Positions 1 through 11,324 of a stretch of 64,000 nucleotides of DNA are shown here, in pieces. A program made the translations under genes and the position numbers. The stretch is from Sinotaia quadrata (taxonomy: Eukaryota > Mollusca > Gastropoda > Architaenioglossa > Viviparidae). The DNA lies in NCBI GenBank assembly GCA_028829895.1, contig CM054179.1, positions 55,621,891 to 55,685,890 of the forward strand, written 5' to 3'. Each line of letters begins with the position of its first letter. Positions within the stretch are counted from its first letter, which is position 1. The notes beneath the pieces were generated by a model that worked only from the letters and a program-made list of their open reading frames with translations, did no database searches and was not told where the DNA came from.

Positions 1-177
1 GGAAATGTTTAATATAATTGGCATTCATAGTAATATATTTCTAGAAATGTTTAATATAATTGGTATTCATAGTAATATATTTCTAGAAATGTTTAATATA
101 ATTGGCATTCATAGTAATATATTCCTAGAAATGTTTAATATAATTGGCATTCATAGTAATATATTTCTAGAAATGTA
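1..177. repeat. 42-bp minisatellite, about 4 copies, cut by the window edge
   Basis: Four near-identical tandem 42-bp units, each starting gaaatgtttaatataattgg, run from base 2 to about 169, and the start of a fifth follows. The unit is a multiple of three, so it makes a short open frame with a repeated 14-residue block. I do not take this as coding. The array probably continues to the left of the window. Confidence 0.9.
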
Positions 178-1035
178 TCCGTTATGACCTGTCGGTAAGG
201 TTAGGTTCTATTAAGTCACAGTCGTCGTTACATATATATTCGACTTAAAAGCACTCTGACAATCGCGAACAACACTTTATTCACACATAGAAATATGACA
301 CAAAACTCACATACATGCAAGAATGCTTGAAATTAATTATTTATTAAATAACTGGTCGATGTTCAGGTAATTGAAACTTACATTTTTATTCGAAATGTAT
401 TAAGACATAACACGCAGTGTTTAGTATTAATTTGCAACTTGAATCAGCATGTCCTATCTAATATTAGTGTATCTTATTGTTTACATATCTCATACTGTTA
501 GTTTCTTTAGTAATTATATCTTATGTATACAGTATTAATGTGTCAGATGAATTAAGTGGGTTTGTGGGGAGGTGGGCGAGGGACTATACACTAAGCGTTT
601 GTAATATAATTTGACATATTTTATTGATGTCGCTGCTAATGCACGTGATTTTACTGTTTAGACAAAACTCTCTCGCGATCTTTAAATATGAAGAGACTTT
701 TGTTTGTCTTTTGGAACTTTCGCCCACGGTTTATCTTTCACCACATGAAGACGTGGTTTGGAAAGATCGAAGACCGTTATTCCAGTTTGTAATCCAATCT
801 GATATAAATAGATCATAGCCGACGACTACTGTAATCATCCAGAGAATTTTGTGGCTTATATTCTGCACGAAATATGGCGGAACAATAATGTTTACTTACG
901 GTATAGCTACCACTAGATTTTGAATGGTTCTCAATCATTGTTTGTTTACCTCTGTGGCTTGCCATTTCTCATTGCTTGTCTACATTTATTGAGAGGAGTC
1001 GGTATTCATTAAGACAATCAGGAAGTGTGTAATTT
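178..1035. other. unique AT-rich spacer
   Basis: There is no array, no transposon terminus and no convincing exon here. Open frames are short (under 70 codons) and resemble nothing I recognise. Confidence 0.5.
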
Positions 1036-1053
1036 GATAAGATAGATAAATAG

Positions 1054-1084
<31 letters not shown>

Positions 1085-1109
1085 GATAGATAGATAAATA
1101 AATAGATAG

Positions 1110-1161
<52 letters not shown>

Positions 1162-1178
1162 ATAGATAGCAGACAGAC

Positions 1179-1213
<35 letters not shown>

Positions 1214-1223
1214 CAGACGGATG

Positions 1224-1306
<83 letters not shown>
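1036..1306. repeat. (GATA)n microsatellite with GACA and AAAT interruptions
   Basis: About 270 bp of GATA/ATAG tetranucleotide repeat. The left half is interrupted by aaat steps and by agacagacagat near 1170 and 1210. The right half is nearly pure. Two overlapping reverse-strand frames of 113 and 119 codons made of Tyr-Leu-Ser-Ile repeats are by-products of the tetranucleotide. Confidence 0.95.
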
Positions 1307-1735
1307 GCATGTTTTCACAAATAAAATTATATTATAAATATGCAAATAAGACTACAATTATGTTCTGTTATTTATTTCCCTTCACCTTTACTATTTATTT
1401 TCTCTTTGCCTCTCAGTGCAACCTTCAATATACAATGCAGATATTGTACTAACAGCTTCATTCTTTATCCACGTTTATTACATTTAGAAATTTTGAATAA
1501 TTATTAAATCCCAGCAATGAAAGGATGCTAATATTGTGGCTGTTATTCCAGAGGCAGTAGTAATCTGTAGGCAAACGTTCATTTGGATTGAAATAATGTA
1601 GATTTTCTACAAAGGAATTTCAAACTATTCAAAAGTATCATTATTATCAACTGAAATCACGCCCACATTCCGTTGCAGTGAAAATTAAAATAAATAAATA
1701 AGCTCTTTGCAGCCACTCTGTATAGTTACTGTTTA

Positions 1736-1927
1736 TTTCCATTTTATTTGTTAAAAAATATCACTAATTTTGTAAGTTTATTACAGGTTTTCTTTGCTGT
1801 TCGTTTCTATTTTATGTATTGAAAAGTTTACCAATTCTGTCAGTTCATTACAGATTTTTGTTGTTATTACCATTTTATTTGTTAAAAATAGCACTCATTT
1901 TGTAAGTTCATTACAGGTTTTCTCCCT
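1736..1927. repeat. degenerate ~63-bp tandem repeat, 3 copies
   Basis: Three diverged copies carry the pattern attttatttgttaaaaa, then actaattttgtaagttcatt, then acaggttttc. Units are about 60-66 bp with substitutions and small indels, so this is an old array. Confidence 0.6.
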
Positions 1928-2223
1928 TTGTCAGCACGAACAATATGATAGCTCCATTTTCTCTGACAGTCAAAATCATACAGGACACACTAATTGATCA
2001 ATTTCTCATTCTCACGCATATTTGCCTGCAAGAGCCGAGATATTTTCAAAGTTGTTGACAATACTTTTATTGCAAACTTTGTTAGACATTCACGATCAAG
2101 GCAAACTGATGCAAAATCCCCCCAACCCCCAAGTGTTTCTTTCCCCATCTTCTCTCGCCTATTTGGTACAGATGTAGAACTGCCTTCCTTGTACCAATGG
2201 ACTTATCTGTGGGGTGTTTAATC

Positions 2224-2425
2224 ATATTGCACATCATGTACATGCAGCAATACATTACACGTCATGTACGTCCAGCAATAAATTACACGTCATGTACATG
2301 AAGCAATGCATTACACGTCATGTACATGCAGCAATACATTACACGTCATGTACATGAAGCAATACATTACACGTCATGTACGTCCAGCAATATATTATAC
2401 GTCATGTACGTCCAGCAACACATTA
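2224..2425. repeat. 28-bp minisatellite, about 7 copies
   Basis: Tandem units share acgtcatgtacatgaagcaa. Two unit variants alternate irregularly, acatgaag or acatgcag versus acgtccag. The 28-bp period shifts frame, so only a short open frame results. Confidence 0.9.
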
Positions 2426-3071
2426 CCAGCGATGGCCGCTTGGATTAATGCCACATGTCGAATTATTGTGATGAGGGCATACTACCGTTGGTCAGTACAT
2501 GCAGTTCAATCTAGTTAAACAGTCACTAACTGATGTGTAGTTATTGTAACTTTGCAAAAACTAAGGAATAATAACACTGGGCAACACCAGTTTTCTGTCT
2601 AATATTTTTTGACGGATTTATGACAGTTTTATTGTGCTGGATCCCAAAATGACATCGGTTTTATTCAATCAGGTCAACTTTTAAAGATATTTTTTTATCA
2701 ACGTTTTGATCTATTGCGACATTATATTTTGGGGTTTTTTTTTACATATAAGGGTATTTTCTATTTATATGATGTAAAATGCTTTCTTATCACTTTAAAT
2801 AAACAAATTATAATTTGTTTTACATAATTATAAAGAGGTTATCTAAGTTAAAGTTTGAATAATTGATATAAATGATATTTTTCTTCTTTAGGTAATGAAA
2901 TGGAATCGGCCAGAAGATATTACAAAAATAAACCCGATGTATTTTGCTACATCTCCGGCGAATACACCATTGTTGAAATCAGTTGAAAAATCTTAGACAA
3001 TTTTCAAAATTTCTTTTCGTGAAGCAGTGTAATGTAACTCGATGTAGACGTCTTCCTCCATGCCTTTTACG
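2426..3071. other. unique AT-rich spacer
   Basis: No array, coding similarity or transposon end was recognised. The segment has long homopolymeric T and A runs (2715-2745). Confidence 0.45.
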
Positions 3072-3723
3072 CTACACACTTAGTGCGTGTAGAAATGAGT
3101 GTAGTATAATACGTAAAAAAGTTTATGTAAGCATTCGTGTTATTTCTGTTCAAATACACATTTAGTGTGTGTAGAAATGAGTGTAGTATAATACGTGAAA
3201 ACATTTATGTGTATTATATTATAATACGTGGAAACATTTATGTGTAGTATATTATAATACGTGGAAACATTTATGTGTAGTATATTATAATACGTGAAAA
3301 CATTTATGTGTATTATATTATAATACGTGAAAACATTTATGTGTATTATATTATAATACGTGGAAACATTTAAGTGTAGTATAATACGTGAAAACATTTA
3401 AGTGTAGTATAATACGTGGAAACATTTAAGTGTAGTATAATACGTGAAAACATTTATGTGTATTATAATACGTGAAAACATTTAAGTGTAGTATAATACG
3501 TGAAAACATTTATGTGTAGTATAATACGTGGAAACATTTATGTGTATTATAATACGTGAAAACATTTATGTGTATTATAATAGGTGGAAACATTTATGTG
3601 TATTATAATACATTGAAAAAACATTTATGTGTATTATAATACGTGAAAACATTTATGTGTAGTATAATACTTGAAAATGTTTATGTAAAAGCTCGTGTAT
3701 TTCTGTTTAAATACACACTTAAT
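3072..3723. repeat. minisatellite of 28- and ~33-bp units nested between two copies of a longer repeat
   Basis: About 18 units of the type gtgtagtataatacgtgaaa follow each other. Some units carry an extra attat step (28 versus about 33 bp). Similar flank segments (tatttctgttcaaatacaca at about 3140 and tatttctgtttaaatacaca at about 3697) bracket the array, so it appears to have expanded inside an older, longer-period repeat. Confidence 0.85.
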
Positions 3724-3985
3724 GCTTAATTTTATGTCTCCTCAAATATGTAATTAATGGCTCATTTATGTTTTCTTCAAATAAAACTTAATACCTCATA
3801 TTATATCTCTTTAAATACGCAATTAATGCTTCATTTAATCCATTTAAGGCTTCAGTTTAATTCTGTTTAAAAGCATAATATATATTCTTTTTTTATTTCT
3901 GTTATAAAACATAAGTAATATCCATTATATTTCTCTTTGAAAAGCATAAGTAATACCCCAGTTTAATTCTGTATACCTCAATACA
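3724..3985. repeat. very degenerate ~40-45-bp tandem repeat
   Basis: The sequence repeatedly alternates blocks resembling ttatttctgtttaaa with blocks resembling gcataattaatgcctcat. This continues the longer-period repeat that flanks the preceding array. Divergence is high and copy boundaries are uncertain. Confidence 0.45.
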
Positions 3986-4945
3986 TTATGCAGCCGTGTA
4001 CAGCCTGCAAAAGACTTAAACAATTGGACTTTTTTTTTGCTTTGTTTCCATTATTCCTTGACAAAAGCATTGGGCAACAAAACTGGCGTTTTAATGGTTT
4101 TATGTTATTATGTTCGAGTTGTTAACTAGACAACAAATATATCTCGGCCTTGCCTGCCTAACCGAACCCACATACTAAAACTGTTCAGCTGATCACTGCT
4201 GACAGCAAACTGTTAACTTGTAAACGGAAAAAGTGTAAACCAGTAAAGTGTAAACGGTAAAATCGTAAAACAGTCTCTTGGAAGAAAAATAAAAAACATA
4301 GGTGCATGTGTTTTGTGGCGTGTACGAAATTCGTCAGAGCCATGGAGAGTAAATGGCAAAAGAGGTCAAGACAAAGGTTGGCAGTGCACGTGTCACGTAC
4401 ACATCACATTCTTTCTTTCAGCCAATGTTAAAGGCACTGCCGCAGCCATAACACGAAGAAATGAACGTCAGTTCCATATAATTATGATACATTTTTGCGA
4501 AATTTATTTTATATTTTTATTCACTCGCCAAACTGTCACTTTCAAAAATTTCTAACTGGTTTACCTTCGACGTCGATACACGCACAGTGAGTCTTACTCA
4601 GACAAGTAGCGTCCCTTTCTAAGTGAATGTTCATGTACTATTATGATTGATACAGATCAGGGTACGCAACTCTGTCATGTTATCAGTGTAGGGTTTTAAT
4701 ATTCAGTTTTGCTTAGAAGATGATCCCCACTTGAATTTGGATTCTTTACTAAGTGTTGTGCTTGGATATTTACTAAACTAAATCACTTTATTAGTGAGAA
4801 ATGTGCCTGTAATGTGTTTTTAAACATTACGTAGTGAAGGTACAATTATCTTTTCATTAGTTGCTTAATACCACAAGATGTGAAGGTGTGCGAACGCTAT
4901 TTTTTAGCATTTAAAACTCTATGTTGGCTCACTGTCATATTGAAC
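3986..4945. other. mostly unique spacer
   Basis: A short tandem run near 4200-4275 repeats the words gtaaac, gtaaaacagt and agtgtaaac. An open frame of 80 codons at 4313-4555 (+) is unrecognised and lacks splice or start context that would support it. Confidence 0.4.
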
Positions 4946-5158
4946 AACAAAATATTAGTATGTAAACAATCATTGTGTTCATAATTTGTTAAAACAGTTT
5001 TGTCACACATACAAAATATTAGTAAATAAACAATGTTCATAATCTGTTAAATCAGGTTTTGTCAAACATCAAAATATTAGTATGTAAATAAACAATATTC
5101 ATAATCTGGTAAATCAGATTTTGTCAAACATCAAAATATTAGCATGTAAATACACAAA
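4946..5158. repeat. ~63-bp tandem repeat, 3-4 copies
   Basis: Units share caaaatattagtatgtaaa, then aacaatgttcataatctg, then taaatcaggttttgtcaaac. The first copy is the most diverged. Confidence 0.75.
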
Positions 5159-5706
5159 AATGTATGCATTGTAATGTCAGTCATTTCCAGATTAAAAAAT
5201 AATTGCTTGATTACCATAAGCCTGTGCGTTATTACATCAGTCATTCAAGTAATAATCTATTAGCATGTTGAAAAATAGAAGAATGTTGATGTCAGTTTTG
5301 AATTAACGTGTGGACACAAAAAATAGCACACTCGTTGTAAAGTCGGTCATGTCAAACAATACAGTTACCTAAAGAAAACGAGGTTCCTTGTTTTAAAATG
5401 GAGCTTGCTGTCTTCAGTGATTTGTTTGCATTCTTTGATCGCTGCACAAACAGTCAGAGACATGATTGCTATATAAATTGGAAGGGAACTGAGCAAGACA
5501 GGCCACTGATTTTCTTGACACTGCAGAAAGAAGCCCGGGCTCCTTTCAAGATAAATGTGCGAGGCTTTTGTCATGAGAAAAAAAAAACCTAATAATTTTA
5601 TCTTTATTGCTCCTGCAGTCAACATTTAGTATTTTTTATAATAAAAAATCTCTTTCATTAGAATTAAGAAATACCGTAAATAAAATGACATGAACGATTT
5701 CTGACA
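5159..5706. other. unique spacer with an unrecognised 64-codon open frame
   Basis: A forward frame at 5398-5592 starts MELAVFSDLF and lies in DNA slightly richer in GC than its surroundings. I recognise no domain. It could be an exon fragment or chance. Confidence 0.3.
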
Positions 5707-5710
5707 CACA

Positions 5711-5764
<54 letters not shown>

Positions 5765-5779
5765 ACAACAACAACAACA
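5707..5779. repeat. (CA)n followed by (CAA)n microsatellite
   Basis: Dinucleotide CA repeat with two AAAC interruptions, followed by about five CAA/ACA triplets. Confidence 0.95.
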
Positions 5780-6051
5780 CGACCATGTAGTAATTCACCC
5801 GAGCTATAATGTGGAGGAAAATCTCCTTAACGGAATGAGTGCGATAAGCTTCAGGAATCAATGTGGAAATAAACTAAAATGATGAAATTTGTATGCGTCT
5901 TCTTTTTTTTCATATCGTCCAATGTGTTTATCATAATGGCCCAGAACTCTACACGACGCGCTGTAAAGCTTGGTTTAATTTTATTTGTGTGCGTATACAT
6001 GCACGTGTGTACATGAACGATCCAACTCTCTGTGCCTGTGTAGGTATGTGT

Positions 6052-6112
<61 letters not shown>

Positions 6113-6143
6113 TGAGTGTTTGTATGTGTATGTGTGTGTGTGT
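6052..6143. repeat. (GT)n microsatellite
   Basis: About 90 bp of GT repeat, pure in the middle, with tatg and agtg interruptions at the right end. It accounts for an apparent cysteine/valine-rich open frame. Confidence 0.95.
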
Positions 6144-6231
6144 GATTTTTATTAATTCTTTAGCTATTTACACAATAATCTTGTTTGACATACAACTCTG
6201 TTTTAAAGAGAACGAGATCACATATTTCGTT

Positions 6232-6386
6232 GATGACTTCAACAACACAATGATTCTTGTAGATGACTTCAACAACACAATGATTCTTGTAGATGATTCA
6301 ACAACACAATGATTCTTGTAGATGATTCAACAACACAATGATTCTTGTAGATGACTTCAACAACACAATGATTCTTGTAGATGACA
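6232..6386. repeat. ~30-bp minisatellite, 5 copies
   Basis: Units share aacaacacaatgattcttgt followed by agatgacttc or agatgattc. Some units are one or two bases shorter, so the reading frame is not kept across the array. Confidence 0.9.
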
Positions 6387-6523
6387 CACGGATTCTGTGT
6401 ATGTTTTCGTCCATGTGATAGTTAGGAAACCAACATCTGCTGTCCAAATTACATATGTTGGTGTAAACACTTTAAAAAAAACAACAACTAGGACTTGTTG
6501 CGAATTGGATTGATAATTATCAT

Positions 6524-7110
6524 TTGAAGACGGTTAAATCATCTGAATTTTCAGTTGACAATATTGTAATGATATATAATAACAATATGGAAAAAACTAA
6601 ATTTGATTCTATACCGGATCAGACTTCGTCCGAGGTAACAAGGTCTTCGCTAGTCACTGATGTTTCAGGGTGTTCTGGTGAAAAACGGGCTACTGAAATG
6701 CAAGCGGAAACACAGAGAAGATGGACCAGAGAGGAAAACATATAAATATTCAAAGTACAGATGGTTGAAGTAATCAGGTTTGAAAGCAGAAACAGAAGCA
6801 CCCATAACAGCTGTGCAAAATCAAGCACTTAATACGAAATCACACAAAACAAATGTCATGAAAATTTCAAAGGATTCCAAATGCAATCTCTGCAAATTTA
6901 TGGATTAAACAACAGAACATATCTGGATGTCAGATTTTGACAGAATACACCAAAAGTCACAATGAAGTGGTAAAACTCATACATAAAAATCTATGTGAGA
7001 ACTATGGCGTAAAATCTGCAGAAAGAACATGGATGCCAACCAGAAGCAGTCACCAAACAGAACATCAGGATATTTATCAATCTCGGCTGGATCACATCAA
7101 TAAATATTAA
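6524..7110 (+). pseudogene. internally deleted non-LTR retrotransposon (LINE) remnant
   Basis: Two recognisable LINE pieces lie close together. Around 6710-6750 a forward frame contains QRRWTREENI, resembling the N-terminal RRWT-EEN motif of lophotrochozoan LINE polyproteins. Around 6880-7110, across one frameshift and one stop, the sequence reads CNLC, then TTEHI, then GCQILTEYTKSHNEV, then IHKNLCENYG. This matches the C-terminal Cys/His region (C-x2-C, T-x-HI, SGC, HN-x-V, IH-x2-LC-x2-YG) that follows reverse transcriptase in such elements. The reverse transcriptase expected between the pieces is missing, so this is a deletion derivative or two fragments of one element. AATAAA words and a 76-bp duplication follow. 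Family assignment is from memory. Confidence 0.6.
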
Positions 7111-7154
7111 AAAAGAAATATGGAATGAAATAAACATTAGATGTAAGAAATGAG

Positions 7155-7303
7155 TAGTAAATAAAAATCTAAATGTAGATGCAAAGAGTAATTTAATAAG
7201 ATACTGAGAAAAAGTACTCAATAAATAAATAGTAAATAAAAATCTAAATGTAGATGCAAAGAGTAATTTAATAAGATATTGAGAAAAAGTAACCAATAAA
7301 TAA
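7155..7303. repeat. 76-bp tandem duplication
   Basis: Two copies of a segment starting agtaaataaaaatctaaatg differ by only a few substitutions. It lies just 3' of the LINE remnant and may be part of its 3' tail. Confidence 0.85.
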
Positions 7304-7504
7304 GTTTACAGTTTGCAAAAACATTTAAGAATGAAATAATAAAGGAAAGAGGGATGGAAGAAAGAAAGTTTATAAATTGAAGAACGAATGTAAATCAAAT
7401 AAATCTGTTTGAGTAGAGATGTGCATAGAAAGTTGATTTTAAATTGAATATTTTTTACTTATTGTAGAGAGTATTTTCTTGTTTTATGGGATTGAAAATT
7501 AACA
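7304..7504. other. unique AT-rich spacer
   Basis: No recognisable feature was seen. Confidence 0.4.
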
Positions 7505-7612
7505 TGTCGTCTTGAAAGCTATCTATTGTTCAATCAAATGACTAAGTAAACATTCCTTGTTGTCTTGAAAGCTATCTGTTATTCAGTCAAATGCCTAAGT
7601 AAACATTCGTTG
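7505..7612. repeat. 54-bp tandem duplication
   Basis: Two copies of the segment beginning gtcttgaaagctatct and ending ctaagtaaacattc, with a few substitutions. Confidence 0.85.
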
Positions 7613-7659
7613 TATTAGGAGAGAAATAGAAGTGAAATTTTCATGACGTCATTGTACCA

Positions 7660-7975
7660 ATTTAATCATAACACCTAAATATGTACTCTTTGACTGTGAC
7701 AGATGCTCAGGTAGAAGACTGTAAACACCCAAGGCGTGGAAGGGCGTCGTGTGGACAAGGGCGGTACAAACATCGTGACAGTAATATACAGCCACCTGCT
7801 GCACGCGACAAAACAAATTACTAGCCAGGCGGGAAATCCCAAATGCCACCGCAAAATCTTTGTAATGGACACCACTGTTGAAGCTGCCAAATATGGCTCT
7901 GACGCGACTGCCTACATAATTATCCTCGTCGCAGTCTTTCACAACATTTCGTTTTCGATGAAGTGCTAGCTCAGG
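7660..7975. other. GC-richer unique patch, open on both strands; possible exon
   Basis: This patch stands out in base composition from the AT-rich surroundings. The forward strand is open from 7715 to a tag stop ending at 7969. It ends with a hydrophobic stretch (residues TAYIIILVAVFHNISF) that could be a membrane segment. The reverse strand is open for 97 codons over nearly the same span. I recognise neither product and found no clean pair of splice sites. An exon of a host gene or a domesticated repeat are both possible. Confidence 0.3.
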
Positions 7976-8159
7976 TTGTATAACGGCTTCTTGTCGCTGT
8001 TTCGTTGTGCGCAGTTTAAAATATTAATTTCATCCTCTCATTCTATCCATTGTGTATTGTAAACGTTCATGTCCAAATTGATTAAATCTACCTCGTTTAA
8101 ATACAAATTTCTTTCTTTAAATCTTGTAGTTTCGTTTCTAAATGTTTAGCTTGCTTGTT

Positions 8160-8485
8160 AGTACGTCTGTCGATAACTTTGTGCACTAATGAATACGTCT
8201 GTCGATAACTTTGTGCACTAATGAATACGTCTGTCGATAACTTTGTGCACTAATGGATACGTCTGTCGATAACTTTGTGCACTAATGAATACGTCTGTCG
8301 ATAACTTTGTGCACTAATGAATACGTCTGTCGATAACTTTGTGCACTAATGAATACGTCTGTCGATAACTTTGTGCACTAATGGATACGTCTGTCGATAA
8401 CTTTGTGCACTAATGAATACCGGTGTCGGCAACTTTATACCACTAATCACTAATGAATACTTGTGTCGGAAAATTTATACCACTA
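8160..8485. repeat. 32-bp minisatellite, 8 near-perfect copies plus 2 degenerate
   Basis: Eight 32-bp units starting at 8161 share tacgtctgtcgataactttg, then tgcactaatg. The only common variant is gaatac versus ggatac. Two decayed units (gtgtcggcaactttatacca) follow to 8485. Confidence 0.95.
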
Positions 8486-8559
8486 GTTTTCTCTAGGAAC
8501 TCAATGAGTGTTTTCTGGTTATTCAGTTTTTAAATGCTTGGTCGTTTAACTGACCTACA

Positions 8560-9060
8560 ATACAGCTCATGACTCAGCTAACGTATCAAAGGTGCTCATT
8601 TCACACCTTGCATGCTGATTGGATAAATAATGTGTACACTTACTCGTTACTCAGTTAACCTGCTACTTTTATTTTAAAAACATCTTGCATACAGTTAGAT
8701 AAATAATGTATACACTTACTGGTTACTCCGTTAACCTGCTACTTTTATTTTAAAAATAACTCGCATACCTGTTAGATGAATAATGTGTACAATTATTGGT
8801 TGGTTAGTTAACTTGCTAGTTTTATTAAAAACTATATCGCATGCAGGTTAATAAATAATGTGCACATTACATTACAGTTACATTACATTAACATTACAAT
8901 TAACCTACTAGTTTAATTTTTAAAATATCTCACATACTGGTTAGATAAATAATGTGTACATTACTGTTTAGTCCGTTAATTTTATAGTTATCTGTTAAGA
9001 ATATCTTGCATGCTATTTGTACAGTTAGTTAATTTGCCAGTTTCATCAGTTAAATAATGT
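8560..9060. repeat. degenerate ~75-bp tandem repeat, about 6 copies
   Basis: Successive segments repeat tggttagataaataatgtgt, then acttactggttactccgtta, then acctgctacttttattttaa, then aaacatctcgcatac. Divergence and indels increase to the right. Confidence 0.6.
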
Positions 9061-9161
9061 ATTGAAATTAGTTTAAGCTATTTTCAACTTTTAAAAATTA
9101 TTAGCTTGTTTTTTTTTAGTTTTTTTTTTAGCGTACTAAATGGTCACTTAATTTGATAATA

Positions 9162-9463
9162 TGCTAACGTTCTGGTTAAAGAGTTAAAGACATGCGCTGT
9201 TAGGTAATGCTAAGTATACTGGTTAAAGGGTTAAAGTACACACGCTGTTAGGTAATGCTAAGTATAATGGTTAAAGAGTTAAAGTACACACACTGTCAGG
9301 TAATGCTAAATATACTGGTTAAAGAGTTAAAGTACACACACTGTCAGGTAATGCTAAGTATACTGGTTAAAGAGTTAAAGTACACACACTGTCAGGTAAT
9401 GCTAAGTATACTGGTTAAAGAGTTAAAGTACACACGCTGCCAGGTAATGCTATGTATACTGGA
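9162..9463. repeat. 48-bp minisatellite, about 6 copies
   Basis: Units of 48 bp share taatgctaagtatactggtt, then aaagagttaaagtacacaca. The outermost copies are the most diverged. The period is a multiple of three and yields a short repetitive frame (16-residue block MLSILVKELKYTHCQV) that I do not consider coding. Confidence 0.92.
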
Positions 9464-9609
9464 ATTAGTTACGGTATTAACGATTCTATTTACTTAGTTA
9501 ACGAATTGATCACGTTTGATTAGATGCATTATTCACCAACGTTACTTAAACTAATTTAAATTATTTTCTTATGTGAATTGCTGTAGTGTTCAAATAGCAT
9601 GTGTGATTT

Positions 9610-10480
9610 CATTTTTGATCAAAACAGGGCCCAATTTTAATGATAAAATTACTGTTAAAGTAGGTAATATGCTGACCATTTTTGTTGAAAACAGGGGCTT
9701 ACGTATGAAGGTAAAATTACTCTTGAAATAACTAATATGCTTTCCCACTTCGTTCCAAACAGGGGCCTACTTATGGAGGTAAAGTTACTGTTGAAATCAG
9801 TAATATTGTGCCCTTTTGTTCTAAACAGGGGCTACTCACTGAGGTAAGGTTTCTGTTGACATCAGTAATATTGTGCCCTTTTGTTCTAAACAGAGGCTAC
9901 TTGAGGTAAAATTACTCTTGAAATCAGTAATATTGTGCCCTTTTGTTCTAAACAGGGGCTACTTAAGGAGGTAAAGTTACTCTTGAAATCAGTAATATTG
10001 TGCCCTTTTGTTCTAAACAGGGGCTACTCACTGAGGTAAGGTTTCTGTTGACATCAGTAATATTGTGCCCTTTTGTTCTAAAAAGAGGCTACTTGAGGTA
10101 AAATTACTCTTGAAATCAGTAATATTGTGCCCTTTTGTTCTAAACAGGGGCTACTTAAGGAGGTAAAGTTACTCTTGAAATCAGTAATATTGTGCCCTTT
10201 TGTTCTAAACAGAGGCTACTTAAGGAGGTAAAATTACTCTTGAAATCAGTAATATTGTGCCCTTTTGTTCTAAACAGGGGCTACTTAAGGAGGTAAAGTT
10301 ACTCTTGAAATCAGTAATATTGTGCCCTTTTGTTCTAAACAGGGGCCTACTTATGGAGGTAAGGTTTCTGTTGAAATAACTAATTTGCTGTCTCGTGCAA
10401 AACAGTCCAAAGTCACCGTGGTAAAATTAATGTTGAAATAGATACTGTGCTGTTTCTCGTGCTAAACAAGGAATTAGTTA
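9610..10480. repeat. ~65-bp minisatellite, 9 close and ~4 degenerate copies, splice-signal-like
   Basis: The core at about 9797-10372 has units combining gtaaagttactcttgaaatc, then agtaatattgtgcccttttg, then ttctaaacag, then a variable 12-16-bp piece such as gggctacttaaggag. The variable piece cycles in the order ctcactgag, cttgag, cttaaggag twice, a three-unit higher-order period of about 191 bp. Each unit thus holds a pyrimidine tract plus AG, a short insert and a GAG/GTAAAG or GAG/GTAAGG donor-like site. Confidence 0.9.
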
Positions 10481-10496
10481 TAGTGTTAAATTTCTT

Positions 10497-10760
10497 ATTT
10501 AAATAATGTGCTATTGTCTCTCGCATTACAAGGACCCAAATTTAGTGGATCTTATTTAAATAATGTGCTATTGTCTCTCGCAATACAAGGACCCAAATTT
10601 AGTGGATCTTATTTAAATAATGTGCTATTGTCTCTCGCAATACAAGGACCCAAATTTAGTGGATCTTATTTAAATAATGTGCTATTGTCTCTCGCATTAC
10701 AAGGACCCAAATTTAGAGGTAAAATTGATATTTACGCGTGTAATGTGCTATTTCTACCGT
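10497..10760. repeat. 57-bp minisatellite, 4 copies
   Basis: Units share taatgtgctattgtctctcg, then acaaggacccaaatttagtg. A degenerate fifth copy runs into unique DNA. The open frame over the array (97 codons, 19-residue block) comes from the 57-bp period. Confidence 0.92.
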
Positions 10761-11324
10761 GCAAATCAATGGACCATTCAGTCCTTAGAAATACAGCTTA
10801 ACATTCAACCACATCAAGTGTAGATTGTTCTCCTTCATGTATAGCAAATTTTAAAAAAAACTGTATTCTATAATATTTCTTGAGCATGTCGAGTGTAAAA
10901 AATAATTAATTAAAATTCAAAATATTGAAAGAAATGCTTTGCTATTTTCTTTTTAAGCATTTGCGCCTGAAATGCTATTTTTTATTAGAATATAATTTAT
11001 CTTTGTCTCTTTCGTTCATATAATCCAATTATTTCTTTCTATTTTGGCTAGCTATATATTTTTTTAATTCAATTTTCCTATAATCTATTTAAACCATTTT
11101 CCAACCTCAGAAAACTTGGAGAAAATTAAGTGGGTTTTTGTGTAGTTTCATGACGTAATTATATGAAAACATCTACATTAAATATTGATTAAGAACAAGA
11201 AAACAAATCCAGGATATTATCACACAACAGAGTCATTAAAACGGTCACTTGGCAATAGTGACTATCGTTAGTCCTTTTAAAGTAGCATACCTAGTCTAGA
11301 TCATTTAGAATTTAACAATCATCA
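10761..11324. other. unique AT-rich spacer
   Basis: No array, coding similarity or transposon terminus was seen. Confidence 0.45.

Noticed and set aside
969..1345. Tyr-Leu-Ser-Ile frames here and at 13.3, 27.4 and 44.7 kb
   Set aside because: Tetranucleotide microsatellites read in any frame give this pattern.
5664..6312. Cys/Val-rich frames suggestive of metal-binding proteins, also at 50.3, 52.0 and 55.4 kb
   Set aside because: They are (CA)n/(GT)n microsatellite translations.
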